Position numbers and translations under genes: made by a program
Notes under the pieces: model-generated
The model's input: only the letters and a program-made list of their open reading frames with translations
Databases searched by the model: none
What the model was told of the DNA's origin: nothing
Shown here: positions 26,585 through 34,723 of the stretch, piece after piece
Numbering within the stretch: the stretch's first letter is position 1
Layout of the letters: each line of letters starts with the position of its first letter
From: an uncultured Bacilli bacterium
GTDB taxonomy: Bacteria; Bacillota_I; Bacilli_A; RFN20; CAG-449
Length of the DNA: 58,786 bases
Assembly (NCBI GenBank): GCA_947629415.1
Contig: CANRDP010000003.1
Span: 1-58,786, forward strand
Direction of reading: 5' to 3'

Positions 26585-29509
26585 TTATCTTTTTTTGTGC
26601 CTATATTTAACTATAAGAAAGCCGATTCCTATGATGATTACAGATGCAGTAGGAACAAGAATGGCTACCCATATTAAATTTTCTTGATTTGATGAATTTT
26701 CAAGGATGATTTCAAAAGTAAGTTCTGTAGTTTCATAATTACTTGCATCCTCTCCAATATATATTGCTTTTGCCACCATTTTGTTTCCGACAATTTCAAT
26801 ACTTTCATCTTCCCAGATGAATCCTGCTGGAAGCGTGATATCCGCTAAAGTAGAGGCATTTTCTTCATGATGAATGGTGGTCTCCACATCAGGTTTTTCG
26901 GCTTTTGTAATCGTAAAATGAAGCACTTTTGTACCTTTATAATTATGGATCCCTTGAATAATGATTGTAGCCGTTCCGGCATTGACGTTATTTTGATATT
27001 CTACCACGTAATCAAGATCTTTAATCAAGGTATATGTTCCGTCTTGAGCAGTAATTGAGGGTGTTTTTTCTTTTCCGTCATAAACATAAAATTCTACTTC
27101 AAGTGTTAATTCCGTTATTAAGGAAATTTCAAATTGCTTTTCTTTAATGATGGTGATTTCTATCTCCGTATTGGTATAATTATGACCATCTTCTCCGATA
27201 TAAACTGCATTTGCTTTAAAGATATCACCGGTAATTTCTTGATTTTGATCTTTCCATATCCAATTTTCACAATTCAAAGGAATTTGATTGAGGGTTTTAA
27301 TTTTATTGCTGACATTTATAATGGTATCTGGTATTTCTTCAGGATAAGTAGCTTTTTGAATGGTAAAGGTTTTACGGATTTCATTACAAAAGTGACCTTC
27401 CCCTTTGATGATTATGGTCGCTATACCTGCCTCGACATTATTTTGATAGGTTAAAAGATAATCGATTTCTTCATATAATGGATTATTTTCATAAGTAATT
27501 TGAATGCTCGGAATAATGGGGTCACCATTATAAATATAATTACCAAAAATTTCAATTGTCGCATTTGCGATAGGAATACTATCCGGGAAATCTTGATCGA
27601 GTTTATTGATATAAAAATCGCAAGTAAGGACTTCATAAAAATCCTGATCCGTTCCGATATATTTTAAAGAAACAGGATATTCCGTCTGTCCATAGTCTAA
27701 TTTTTTATTTTCATCTACCCAAGTCCAATCATCAGGAATAGAAATATCATATAAATATTCGATATCATTATAAACCGTCAAAGTACCACTTAGTGCTCCG
27801 GGAGGAAGATGAGCTTTTTTGACTTCAAAAGTTGTCGTGCGGATTCCTTTATAATCCTCTATACCTATAATTTCTAATGTCGCTATACCCGGAGAGGTAA
27901 TTTGTGGTACTTTTAAAGTATAGTCTTGCTCTTCCTTAAGTAGTATATCATCAAAATAAACCTGAACTTCGGGAATTAAAGGCTTATCTTTTTCATAATA
28001 GAGCACTCGATTTTTCATTTCGACCCGTGCATAACTTAAATCATGAGCTTCTTCCGGTTTCGCTTTCCGTTCGATGGTATTGGTGATGGCTCTTATTTTT
28101 GCACTTCTATTCGTGGTTTTGAAGTTTGTCCATTTTCCGTTTTCAAGATAATAAGTCATATCATTCGTGGAGGCATAATTATCTTGAGCACATCTTACCG
28201 AAATAGGGGTATTGGATTTTGTTTTACATCTTATCACAACAGAAAAATATTCTCCTTGTTCTAAATTTAGCGGTTGATTTAAATCAATGGTATGCATTCC
28301 CATTTCATCCACATGAGTATTACTATCATAAGCAGGGGTATTTTGTTCCGGTATATTCATGGCATCATAAATGTTACAGGGATTTGCATTTAAATTTTTA
28401 TAAATCTTAACATTAACATCTAAATTATTTTCTGGAGTATAGATCATTACCGCCTTTAATTGTTCTTGTTTCGTCGGAGAGGATCGTTTTGCTTCATAAA
28501 TCGCTCCTTGGGCTTCACCGCCGAATTTATTCATATCCATAGTGATATTGCCATCATAATAATAGATATTTTGATAGTCTTTTCGCATGGCAATATCAAC
28601 AGAATAAAGACCTCCGATAGGCTGTTCATAAGAAATATAATAAGCTGTGGTGTTATTCATCATATTAGGATTCGTTTCATTTCCCCAGCTGTTTTTGATA
28701 ATCCACGCTCCGTCATTCAGAGGATTTTTCGGCTTAAAATCGGAACTTTTTATCGTATCATCCCAACCAATAATGAGAGATGTATGATTGGATGAAGCAC
28801 TGGGATCAAAGTAGATATAATCTTTTGGAGCACTATAATTAAAAGTAACGGCACCATACTTTAAAATAGCTTTTTTAATAGCTTCTTTCTCATTATCGAT
28901 ACTTTGATAACTTTGCACATAGTATTTCGATTGTTTGAGTTTACTTTTAATGGTATCATCCGATACCGATGAATGGAAATTATTTTCATCTAAAAGAGTA
29001 TATCCTTGAGTCATGATGGAAAAAGCGTTTGGAGAACCGGTATCACCTTGATTCCAATGTCCATAACTATAAGTATCATTGGTAGTTAAAAAAAGAGGAT
29101 CCTGACTTCCATCCCGGGTATGTCGATTATAAGAAGCAATTGTTTCATCAAAATCCAATTTTTCTTTTGTCGCATCTTTATCGATACCCTTGCGGAGGAT
29201 GTTTGTTTCCGCGGCACCGACCGCGGCAAAAACCCAACAAGTATTTTTGGTGTATTGATTTCTTGTCGGGGTGATATAGTTAAATTCTCTTCCATCAAAT
29301 TCCGTTAAATTGGTTGCCCAATAATTTAATTGTTCATCATCTGCTTTTTGCAAATCATCGAGTTTTGCCGGTGGAGTTTCATCTATTCTTCTTACTTGTT
29401 TTTTTGCTTCTTCAAGCATATTTATCGAAGAAGATGAAAAAATACTTGTTCCGGATATAGAAAAACCAAGGGAACAAAAGATCATCATAGCGAATAAGTA
29501 TTTTTTCAT
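26585..29509 (-). CDS. Secreted, membrane-anchored papain-like (C1) cysteine protease with tandem repeats
   Basis: A 974-residue cell-surface protein. A signal peptide (MKKYLFAMMIFCSLGFSISG) leads to a C1 peptidase domain. The oxyanion Gln and catalytic Cys lie in NQYTKNTCWVFAA, the catalytic His in SSNHTSLIIGWDD and Asn in IIKNSWGNE. A lectin-like jelly-roll region follows. Three copies of an IxxYxNNxxAGxATIIIxGxxxYxG-type repeat alternate with three copies of an IxIPxxWxWxDxxxxx..YIGxDxxxY-type repeat, and a C-terminal span ends in RHKKR. The start is uncertain: AAGGAG lies 15 bases before the chosen ATG and abuts another in-frame ATG at 29524. It is convergent to lemA. Substrate is unknown. 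Confidence 0.85.
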   Translation of the reverse strand: MKKYLFAMMIFCSLGFSISGTSIFSSSSINMLEEAKKQVRRIDETPPAKLDDLQKADDEQLNYWATNLTEFDGREFNYITPTRNQYTKNTCWVFAAVGAAETNILRKGIDKDATKEKLDFDETIASYNRHTRDGSQDPLFLTTNDTYSYGHWNQGDTGSPNAFSIMTQGYTLLDENNFHSSVSDDTIKSKLKQSKYYVQSYQSIDNEKEAIKKAILKYGAVTFNYSAPKDYIYFDPSASSNHTSLIIGWDDTIKSSDFKPKNPLNDGAWIIKNSWGNETNPNMMNNTTAYYISYEQPIGGLYSVDIAMRKDYQNIYYYDGNITMDMNKFGGEAQGAIYEAKRSSPTKQEQLKAVMIYTPENNLDVNVKIYKNLNANPCNIYDAMNIPEQNTPAYDSNTHVDEMGMHTIDLNQPLNLEQGEYFSVVIRCKTKSNTPISVRCAQDNYASTNDMTYYLENGKWTNFKTTNRSAKIRAITNTIERKAKPEEAHDLSYARVEMKNRVLYYEKDKPLIPEVQVYFDDILLKEEQDYTLKVPQITSPGIATLEIIGIEDYKGIRTTTFEVKKAHLPPGALSGTLTVYNDIEYLYDISIPDDWTWVDENKKLDYGQTEYPVSLKYIGTDQDFYEVLTCDFYINKLDQDFPDSIPIANATIEIFGNYIYNGDPIIPSIQITYENNPLYEEIDYLLTYQNNVEAGIATIIIKGEGHFCNEIRKTFTIQKATYPEEIPDTIINVSNKIKTLNQIPLNCENWIWKDQNQEITGDIFKANAVYIGEDGHNYTNTEIEITIIKEKQFEISLITELTLEVEFYVYDGKEKTPSITAQDGTYTLIKDLDYVVEYQNNVNAGTATIIIQGIHNYKGTKVLHFTITKAEKPDVETTIHHEENASTLADITLPAGFIWEDESIEIVGNKMVAKAIYIGEDASNYETTELTFEIILENSSNQENLIWVAILVPTASVIIIGIGFLIVKYRHKKR

Positions 29510-29528
29510 ATAGAGTCTTAACATCTCC

Positions 29529-29543
29529 TTACACATAGTGTAA
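29529..29543. promoter_or_regulatory. 15-bp palindrome at the protease ribosome binding site
   Basis: TTACAC-ATA-GTGTAA is a perfect inverted repeat. On the minus strand its last bases form the beginning of the AAGGAG site, so it could be an operator or a small stem that hides the ribosome site. Confidence 0.45.
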
Positions 29544-29554
29544 CATTGCTTCAT

Positions 29555-29851
29555 TTTTTAAGCAACCAATAGAAATCATGGAAATTTATCTTCATGAGAA
29601 ATTTTCGATATGCTTAATATTTTCTTTACAAAATATTGGATAAATGAAGTCGTTTTAAAAAATCGATAAGAATTTTAAAAAACTCTTATCGACAGTAAAA
29701 AAATGACTTTGTCGAAGAACTTCATTTTCTTTAAGGAAAATAAAAAATAATTGGCTGAAAATGGCGAAAAATAGAGTTTTTTAGATGTTTTGTCGAACAT
29801 ATTTTTTTCCTTTTTTTTCTTGTTATAATGTTTTCCATGGAGGAAAATCAA
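29555..29851 (+). promoter_or_regulatory. Leader region of the spoIIA operon
   Basis: This 297-base gene-free stretch lies between the divergent protease and spoIIAA. It holds a 14-base inverted repeat with one mismatch (29663-29676 and 29679-29692, TCGATAAG core), and a candidate sigma-H promoter at 29733-29762 (AAGGAAAA and GCTGAAAAT, 13 bases apart, imperfect). TATAAT at 29824-29829 close to the start lacks a clear -35. Sigma-H control is known for spoIIA in Bacillus; here the assignment is tentative. Confidence 0.3.
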
Positions 29852-30205
29852 ATGGAAAGCAAGATACGAATCACACCCTTTGAAGACGGACTTGTTATTA
29901 AATTTTCCGGCGAACTGGATTCTTCGAAAACCATGTTATATCGAGATAAAATTCATCGCGAAATGACATCCAGCGGGCCGAGATTTTTGTTGTTTGATTT
30001 AAAAGATTGTTCCTTTTTGGATTCAGCGGGAATCGGATTGATTTTAGGACGATTCAATGAAGTGGAAAAAGTTGCTGGAGGATGCGGCTTTATTCATCTT
30101 TCTCCTTATGCACGAAAAGTAATCAAAATCAGCGGGCTTTTTTCCGTGATGAAAGAATATAGTTCCCTTATGGAATTTCGAAAAGATATGGGGGTAAAAT
30201 TATGA
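29852..30205 (+). CDS. spoIIAA: Anti-sigma F factor antagonist SpoIIAA
   Basis: SpoIIAA is a STAS-domain protein. Its unphosphorylated form displaces sigma F from SpoIIAB in the forespore. The phosphorylatable Ser lies in the loop CSFLDSAGIGLILGR (about residues 53-67). GGAGG is 8 bases before the ATG at 29852, which gives 117 residues, the exact usual length; the upstream ATG at 29828 has no site. It overlaps spoIIAB by 4 bases. Confidence 0.95.
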   Translation: MESKIRITPFEDGLVIKFSGELDSSKTMLYRDKIHREMTSSGPRFLLFDLKDCSFLDSAGIGLILGRFNEVEKVAGGCGFIHLSPYARKVIKISGLFSVMKEYSSLMEFRKDMGVKL

Positions 30206-30648
30206 ATAAAATGGAATTACGTTTTTCCGCGACCTTAGCAAACGAATCCCTTGCCCGTACCGCTGTTAGTGCTTTTATTGCACCATTAAATCCAAGCTTA
30301 GAAGAAATTGGAGAAATCAAAACAATGGTTTCGGAAGCTGTTTCCAATGCAATTATTCATGGTTACGGATTTGATTCTGCAAAAGAAGTGATTTTAAGAT
30401 GTGAATTAGACCAATCGGTATTGACATTGGTGGTCATCGATTACGGAAAAGGAATTGAAAATATCGAAAATGCAAAAAAACCGCATTATTCTTCTCGACC
30501 GGATTTAGAACGTGCCGGAATGGGATTGACCATTATGGAGACTTTGGCGGATTCTTTTACCATTCGATCGGTTTTAGGTATGGGTTCCAAAGTGATTATC
30601 CGAAAGGAAATCCTTTCTGAGGAAACCTATGAAAAAGAGGGAGTTTGA
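30202..30648 (+). CDS. spoIIAB: Anti-sigma F factor SpoIIAB (serine kinase)
   Basis: SpoIIAB binds and holds sigma F, and phosphorylates SpoIIAA with ATP. It is a GHKL ATPase with the N-box SEAVSNAIIHGYGF, the G1 region VIDYGKGIENI, and the G2 region ERAGMGLTIMETLADSF. The 148-residue length is typical. GGGGGT precedes the start, which overlaps the spoIIAA stop. It overlaps sigF by 20 bases. Confidence 0.95.
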   Translation: MNKMELRFSATLANESLARTAVSAFIAPLNPSLEEIGEIKTMVSEAVSNAIIHGYGFDSAKEVILRCELDQSVLTLVVIDYGKGIENIENAKKPHYSSRPDLERAGMGLTIMETLADSFTIRSVLGMGSKVIIRKEILSEETYEKEGV

Positions 30649-31354
30649 TTCTAACGAATTACTGAAAAAAGCACAGAAAGGAGATGAAAAAAGTTTTACA
30701 TTACTTTTGAAAATGCATGCCCCGTTGGTGCAATCCTTATTGAATCGATATACGATACGTTTTGAGGAAGCAGAAGATCTGAAATCCGCGGCAACCATGG
30801 GATTAATCAAAGCAATTCAAGGATTTAATCTTTCTTTGGGCTTTGAATTTTCCACTTATGCGGTTCCTTTGATTCTTGGCGAAATAAGAAAATATTTTCG
30901 CGATAATAAATTATTGTCACCGACTCGATCGGCACGGGAAAATTATCATAAAATTTTATCTTTACACGAGGAAAATATTTTTTCTCTTTCTCTTGAAGAA
31001 ATCGCTCAAAAAACTTCCTTGAGCAAAGAGGAAGTATTGGAAGCATTTGAATCTAATGGAAAACTTACTTCATTGGATGAAGCCGTCGATGAAGAGGAAA
31101 ATTTAACTTTACTTGATATGATCGGAGAAAATGATGTCTCGGAAAAAGATTATTATGATTTAAAAGAAGCAATACAATGTCTTTCGAAAAAAGAACAGTT
31201 ATTTATTGAAATGCGTTTTTTTCAGGGACGATCGCAAAAAGAAGTCGCCGAACGATTCTTTATGAGTCAGGTTCAGGTTTCCCGATTTGAAAAAAAGATT
31301 TTACTTTCTTTAAAAGAGAATATTCTTCATTTACCTTCACACACTAATGTGTGA
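30629..31354 (+). CDS. sigF: RNA polymerase sporulation sigma factor F
   Basis: This is a sigma-70 group 3 factor that starts forespore transcription. Region 2 (EEAEDLKSAATMGLIKAIQGFNLSLGFEFSTYAVPLILGEIRKYFRD) is intact, region 3 follows (FSLSLEEIAQKTSLSKEEV), and region 4 has the helix-turn-helix GRSQKEVAERFFMSQVQVSRFEKKIL. Its place after spoIIAB identifies it as sigma F rather than sigma G. TGAGGA precedes the ATG. spoVAC follows with a start only 10 bases after its stop codon. Confidence 0.94.
   Translation: MKKREFDSNELLKKAQKGDEKSFTLLLKMHAPLVQSLLNRYTIRFEEAEDLKSAATMGLIKAIQGFNLSLGFEFSTYAVPLILGEIRKYFRDNKLLSPTRSARENYHKILSLHEENIFSLSLEEIAQKTSLSKEEVLEAFESNGKLTSLDEAVDEEENLTLLDMIGENDVSEKDYYDLKEAIQCLSKKEQLFIEMRFFQGRSQKEVAERFFMSQVQVSRFEKKILLSLKENILHLPSHTNV
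31337..31354 (+). promoter_or_regulatory. Hairpin at the sigF-spoVAC junction
   Basis: TCACAC / GTGTGA with a 6-base loop spans the sigF stop codon. Its right arm reaches into the GAGGTG ribosome site of spoVAC, so it could limit spoVAC translation until ribosomes finishing sigF open it. Confidence 0.4.
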
Positions 31355-31364
31355 GGTGTCAAAA

Positions 31365-31823
31365 GTGGAAGAAGAAAAATATCAAAAAATTGTTTCGATG
31401 CATCGACCGAAGGTTCCGACATTAAGAAATACTTTTCTTTCATTTCTTTCCGGAGGACTTATCGGTACTTTTTGTGAAGGCATGAACGAACTCGCTATTC
31501 ATGTTTTTCAGTTTGAAAAAGAGGATGCATCTTTTTTTGCTACCATGATGGTTGTTCTTGTGGCAAGTAGTCTTACTTTTTTCGGCGTTTATAATAATAT
31601 CAGTCAAAAATGCGGTGCCGGTTTATTTTTACCGACATCGGGATTTGCCAATTCCTTGACTTCTTCGGCAATGGAAGGAAGAAGTGAAGGATTAATTGGC
31701 GGAATCGGAAGCATGATGTATTCTTTGGCCGGAAGTGTTTTAACCTATGGATATTTTATTGCTTTTTATTTTGCAACGATTTATTTTTTATTGAATTTGT
31801 GGGGGATAAACCCATGGCATTAA
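31365..31823 (+). CDS. spoVAC: Stage V sporulation protein AC
   Basis: SpoVAC is a forespore inner-membrane channel component for uptake and release of calcium dipicolinate, and may act as a mechanosensitive channel. The 152-residue protein has the family HRPKVPTLRNTFLSFLSGGLIGTFCEG start, several membrane spans, and the conserved FLPTSGFANSLTSSAMEGRSEGLIGGIGS. I choose a GTG start at 31365, 7 bases after GAGGTG; an ATG at 31347 would overlap sigF and lacks a site. It is followed by spoVAD with a 10-base overlap. Confidence 0.93.
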   Translation: MEEEKYQKIVSMHRPKVPTLRNTFLSFLSGGLIGTFCEGMNELAIHVFQFEKEDASFFATMMVVLVASSLTFFGVYNNISQKCGAGLFLPTSGFANSLTSSAMEGRSEGLIGGIGSMMYSLAGSVLTYGYFIAFYFATIYFLLNLWGINPWH

Positions 31824-32806
31824 CAATTCTTTTGAAAAAATGTTATCTTTTGCAAAGTGCTGCGGTGGCAACAAAAGAAGAAACAAAAGGTACTATCGGT
31901 ACATATTTGGATTTCATTTATCCGGATCTTTTTGCCGGGGAAAAAACATATGAATCCGCGGAGCAGGCAATGTGTAAAAAAGCAATAGAAATTGCAAAAA
32001 GCAAAGCGAAATTGGATGAAAAGAAAATCGATATCGCTTTTGGCGGTGATTTACTTAATCAAATTTTCATATCTTCATCCGTTTCCATGGAATTTTCTTA
32101 TGCTTTCGGGGGAGTCTATGGAGCTTGTTCGACATCTATGCTTTCTTTGGCATTGGCAAGTGTTTTTGTTTCTTCCGATTACGCTTCGTATGCTTTGGCT
32201 TTTACTTCTTCGAATTACGGAAGTGCGGAACGTCAATTTCGTTATCCCACTTCTTACGGAATAAAAAAGAAAGAGACGACGACATTAACCGTTTCCGGTG
32301 CCGGAGCGGCGATTGTAACCAAAAAGAAAACCGATATTAAAATCGTAAGTGCCACTTTTGGAAAAGTTTATGATTCCTGTACTTATGATGTCTCCGATAT
32401 GGGAAGCATTATGGCACTAGCCGCTTATCATACGATTGAAGATCATTTGAAATATCGAAATCAGAATTTTGACGATTATGATTTGATTTTGACCGGAGAT
32501 TTATCTCTTATTGGTTCCGAAGTATTGAAAGATCTTTTGGAAAGGAAGAATCTTTCGATGTTGGAAGATGCAGGAAATTGGGTATATAATCCGAAAAAAA
32601 GAAAAAAATTTTCCGGTGGAAGCGGTTGTGCCTGTCTTGCACTTTCAGCATATACAAAAGTTGTTGCGGAATTGAAAAAGGGAAACTATCGGCATGTATT
32701 ATTGGTAGGGACGGGTGCTTTACATAGTAAAGTTTCCGCATCGCAACAAAAAAATATACCGGTAATTGCTCATGCGGTAGAACTAAGAAAGGAGACACAA
32801 AAATGA
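31814..32806 (+). CDS. spoVAD: Stage V sporulation protein AD
   Basis: SpoVAD is a thiolase-fold protein that binds dipicolinic acid on the spore inner membrane. Recognisable parts are GGDLLNQIFISSSVSMEF, GVYGACSTSMLSLALAS, TSSNYGSAERQFRYPTSYG and the C-terminal GGSGCACLALSAY. At 330 residues it is near the usual 338. GGGGGAT precedes the ATG at 31814. The 4-base overlap with spoVAE shows coupling. Confidence 0.95.
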   Translation: MALTILLKKCYLLQSAAVATKEETKGTIGTYLDFIYPDLFAGEKTYESAEQAMCKKAIEIAKSKAKLDEKKIDIAFGGDLLNQIFISSSVSMEFSYAFGGVYGACSTSMLSLALASVFVSSDYASYALAFTSSNYGSAERQFRYPTSYGIKKKETTTLTVSGAGAAIVTKKKTDIKIVSATFGKVYDSCTYDVSDMGSIMALAAYHTIEDHLKYRNQNFDDYDLILTGDLSLIGSEVLKDLLERKNLSMLEDAGNWVYNPKKRKKFSGGSGCACLALSAYTKVVAELKKGNYRHVLLVGTGALHSKVSASQQKNIPVIAHAVELRKETQK

Positions 32807-33153
32807 ACTATTTTTTGGCCTTTCTTTTTTCCGGAAGTGTTTGTGCACTTGCGGAAATTCTTTATGATCATAGCAAATGGACTCCCGGACATATTGTTAC
32901 TTTATTTGTTCTTGTCGGTGCCGGATTATCTTTCTTTAACTTATATCAACCTCTTTTGGATATTTTCGGTGGTGGAGCTTCGACCTTGATTATGAATTTC
33001 GGTCATCTTTTATATCAAGCGGCAAAAGAAGGCGCGGATTCGGGGAATTATCTTCATATTTTTTCTTCCATGTTGATTTCATCATCGGGAATTATTACTT
33101 TTGCCACGATTTTATCTTTGATTTTTGCAATAATCCGGAGACCACGACCATGA
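32803..33153 (+). CDS. spoVAE: Stage V sporulation protein AE (AEb type)
   Basis: This is a small membrane protein of the SpoVA dipicolinate channel. In its 116 residues it has three or four spans, the conserved CALAEILYDHSKWTPGHIVTLFVLVGAGLSF and a Gly-rich FGGGASTLIMNFGHLLYQ. It overlaps spoVAD and spoVAF by ATGA at both ends. Only this AEb-type form is present; the soluble SpoVAEa is absent. Confidence 0.92.
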   Translation: MNYFLAFLFSGSVCALAEILYDHSKWTPGHIVTLFVLVGAGLSFFNLYQPLLDIFGGGASTLIMNFGHLLYQAAKEGADSGNYLHIFSSMLISSSGIITFATILSLIFAIIRRPRP

Positions 33154-34520
33154 AAGGAAAGACTTTATTACATCAGTTTGAAACACAAATCGATTTAAAA
33201 AAGAATTTTGATATTTTAAAAAGAGAATATCAATCTCCTTTTTTGCATATTACGATGTATTATCTGACAAGTTTGCTGGATCTTTTTCAGTTTAATTTTC
33301 TTTTGGAGGAATTAAAAAATGCTTCCTCGTATGTCGATATTATGAATAAAGCCGGATTTCCTTCGGTTTCCGAAATAAAAAAAGAAGAAGATGCCGTCTT
33401 TTTTCTTTATAGCGGTGCCGTGATTCTTTTTTTTGAAGAAGAAGATATTGTTTTAAATTGTGATATCCGTTCCTATCCGTCAAGAGGAATAAGTGAACCG
33501 GATGCGGAAAAAGCGGTTCGCGGTTCCAGAGACGGTTTTACGGAAAATATTATCGTAAATGTCGCTTTGATGCGAAGAAGAATCAAAGATAAAGATTTAT
33601 GTATGGAGCATTTTATCTTGTCGGAAAAATCTCGCATGTCCGTTGTTCTTTGTTACATGAAAAAGAAGATCGATCTTCAGGTAATTTTCGAAATTAAAAA
33701 GAAATTTCAATCGATGGAATTGCATTCTTTAATTATGTCGGATCGGGCTTTGGAAGAAAAAATGTTTTCACAGGGAAAAATGATTTTTCCTTTGGTAAGA
33801 TATACCGAACGACCAGATGTTGCCGCGATTCATGTTCTGAATGGAAAAGTGGCTATTTTTGTCGATACTTCTTCATCCTGTATTTTGACTCCGGTGACAC
33901 TTTTCGATCATGTAAAACATGTGGAGGAATATCGAGAAACACCGGTTATCGGAAGTTTTACTCGTTTTTTGCGATCGATAGCTATTTTTCTTTCGATTTT
34001 TCTTGTACCTGTTTTTTTATGCCTTCTTACCGATAAAGATATACAAAACGGATTTCTTTATTTTGATTTTACCAGTGAAAATTCTTATCCCATTTTTCTT
34101 CAGGCCCTCATTGCTTCTGTTTTAATGGAAATTTTTCGAATTGCTTCCATTCATACTCCGAATGCCTTATCCTCGGGTATTTCTTTAGTGGCAGCGATAA
34201 TTCTAGGACAAATCAGTATGGATTTGGGCTTATTTTTACCGGAAATTCTTCTTTTTGTTGCGATTTCTTCCATTTGTTCTTTTGCTACACCTTCTTATGA
34301 ACTTTCTTTGGGAAATAAATTTCTTTCTTTTCTTTTTCTTCTTCTTTCGGGAATTTTCGGTTTTGAAGGTTTACTTTTCGGTGTAATCGTTTTCTTCTGT
34401 TACTTGGTTTCCATCAAAGTTTTTTCGGTTCCATATTTATATCCGATTTGTCCTTTCGATGCAAAAAACTTTTTGAATGTTTTTACAAGAAAAAATGCGC
34501 GGAAGAAGAAAAATTTATAA
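33150..34520 (+). CDS. spoVAF: Stage V sporulation protein AF (GerA-like)
   Basis: SpoVAF resembles germinant receptor A subunits and helps dipicolinate release. A soluble N-terminal part of about 265 residues contains the hallmark YPSRGISEPDAEKAVRGSRDGF (residues 109-130). About five membrane spans follow, and a basic tail (RKNARKKKN) ends the protein. Its 456 residues are a little shorter than usual (about 490). It ends the spoVA string; spoVAA and spoVAB are not present, a reduced set also seen in Clostridia-like genomes. Confidence 0.93.
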   Translation: MKGKTLLHQFETQIDLKKNFDILKREYQSPFLHITMYYLTSLLDLFQFNFLLEELKNASSYVDIMNKAGFPSVSEIKKEEDAVFFLYSGAVILFFEEEDIVLNCDIRSYPSRGISEPDAEKAVRGSRDGFTENIIVNVALMRRRIKDKDLCMEHFILSEKSRMSVVLCYMKKKIDLQVIFEIKKKFQSMELHSLIMSDRALEEKMFSQGKMIFPLVRYTERPDVAAIHVLNGKVAIFVDTSSSCILTPVTLFDHVKHVEEYRETPVIGSFTRFLRSIAIFLSIFLVPVFLCLLTDKDIQNGFLYFDFTSENSYPIFLQALIASVLMEIFRIASIHTPNALSSGISLVAAIILGQISMDLGLFLPEILLFVAISSICSFATPSYELSLGNKFLSFLFLLLSGIFGFEGLLFGVIVFFCYLVSIKVFSVPYLYPICPFDAKNFLNVFTRKNARKKKNL

Positions 34521-34578
34521 TTATCATTTCTACGAAAAAAATCTTTTCTTTTTCTTTCCGCTTTGCTATATTTTTTTT

Positions 34579-34664
34579 AGGGTGCTTGCCGGAAAGCAGG
34601 CTGAGATAGTTCCTTCTTCGGAACGAACCGAAACTTGATCTGGGTAATGCCAGCGGAAGGAAAA
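34579..34664 (+). ncRNA. TPP riboswitch (THI element)
   Basis: The thi-box consensus is clear: GGGTGCT at the 5' stem, AGGCTGAGAT (34598-34607), a variable P3 hairpin with CCTTCTTCGG, then CTTGATCTGGGTAATGCCAGCGGAAGG (34634-34660). It precedes a terminator and thiT, so it turns thiT off when thiamine pyrophosphate is plentiful. Confidence 0.94.
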
Positions 34665-34677
34665 ATTTTATTTTTTC

Positions 34678-34709
34678 ACTTTTCCGTTTTTGGCGGAAAA
34701 GTTTTTTTT
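34678..34709 (+). terminator. Terminator of the TPP riboswitch expression platform
   Basis: ACTTTTCCG and CGGAAAAGT form a perfect 9-base stem followed by at least seven T. It lies between the aptamer and the thiT ribosome site, the usual arrangement for transcription attenuation. Confidence 0.9.
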
Positions 34710-34723
34710 GAAAGGAGTCTTTT

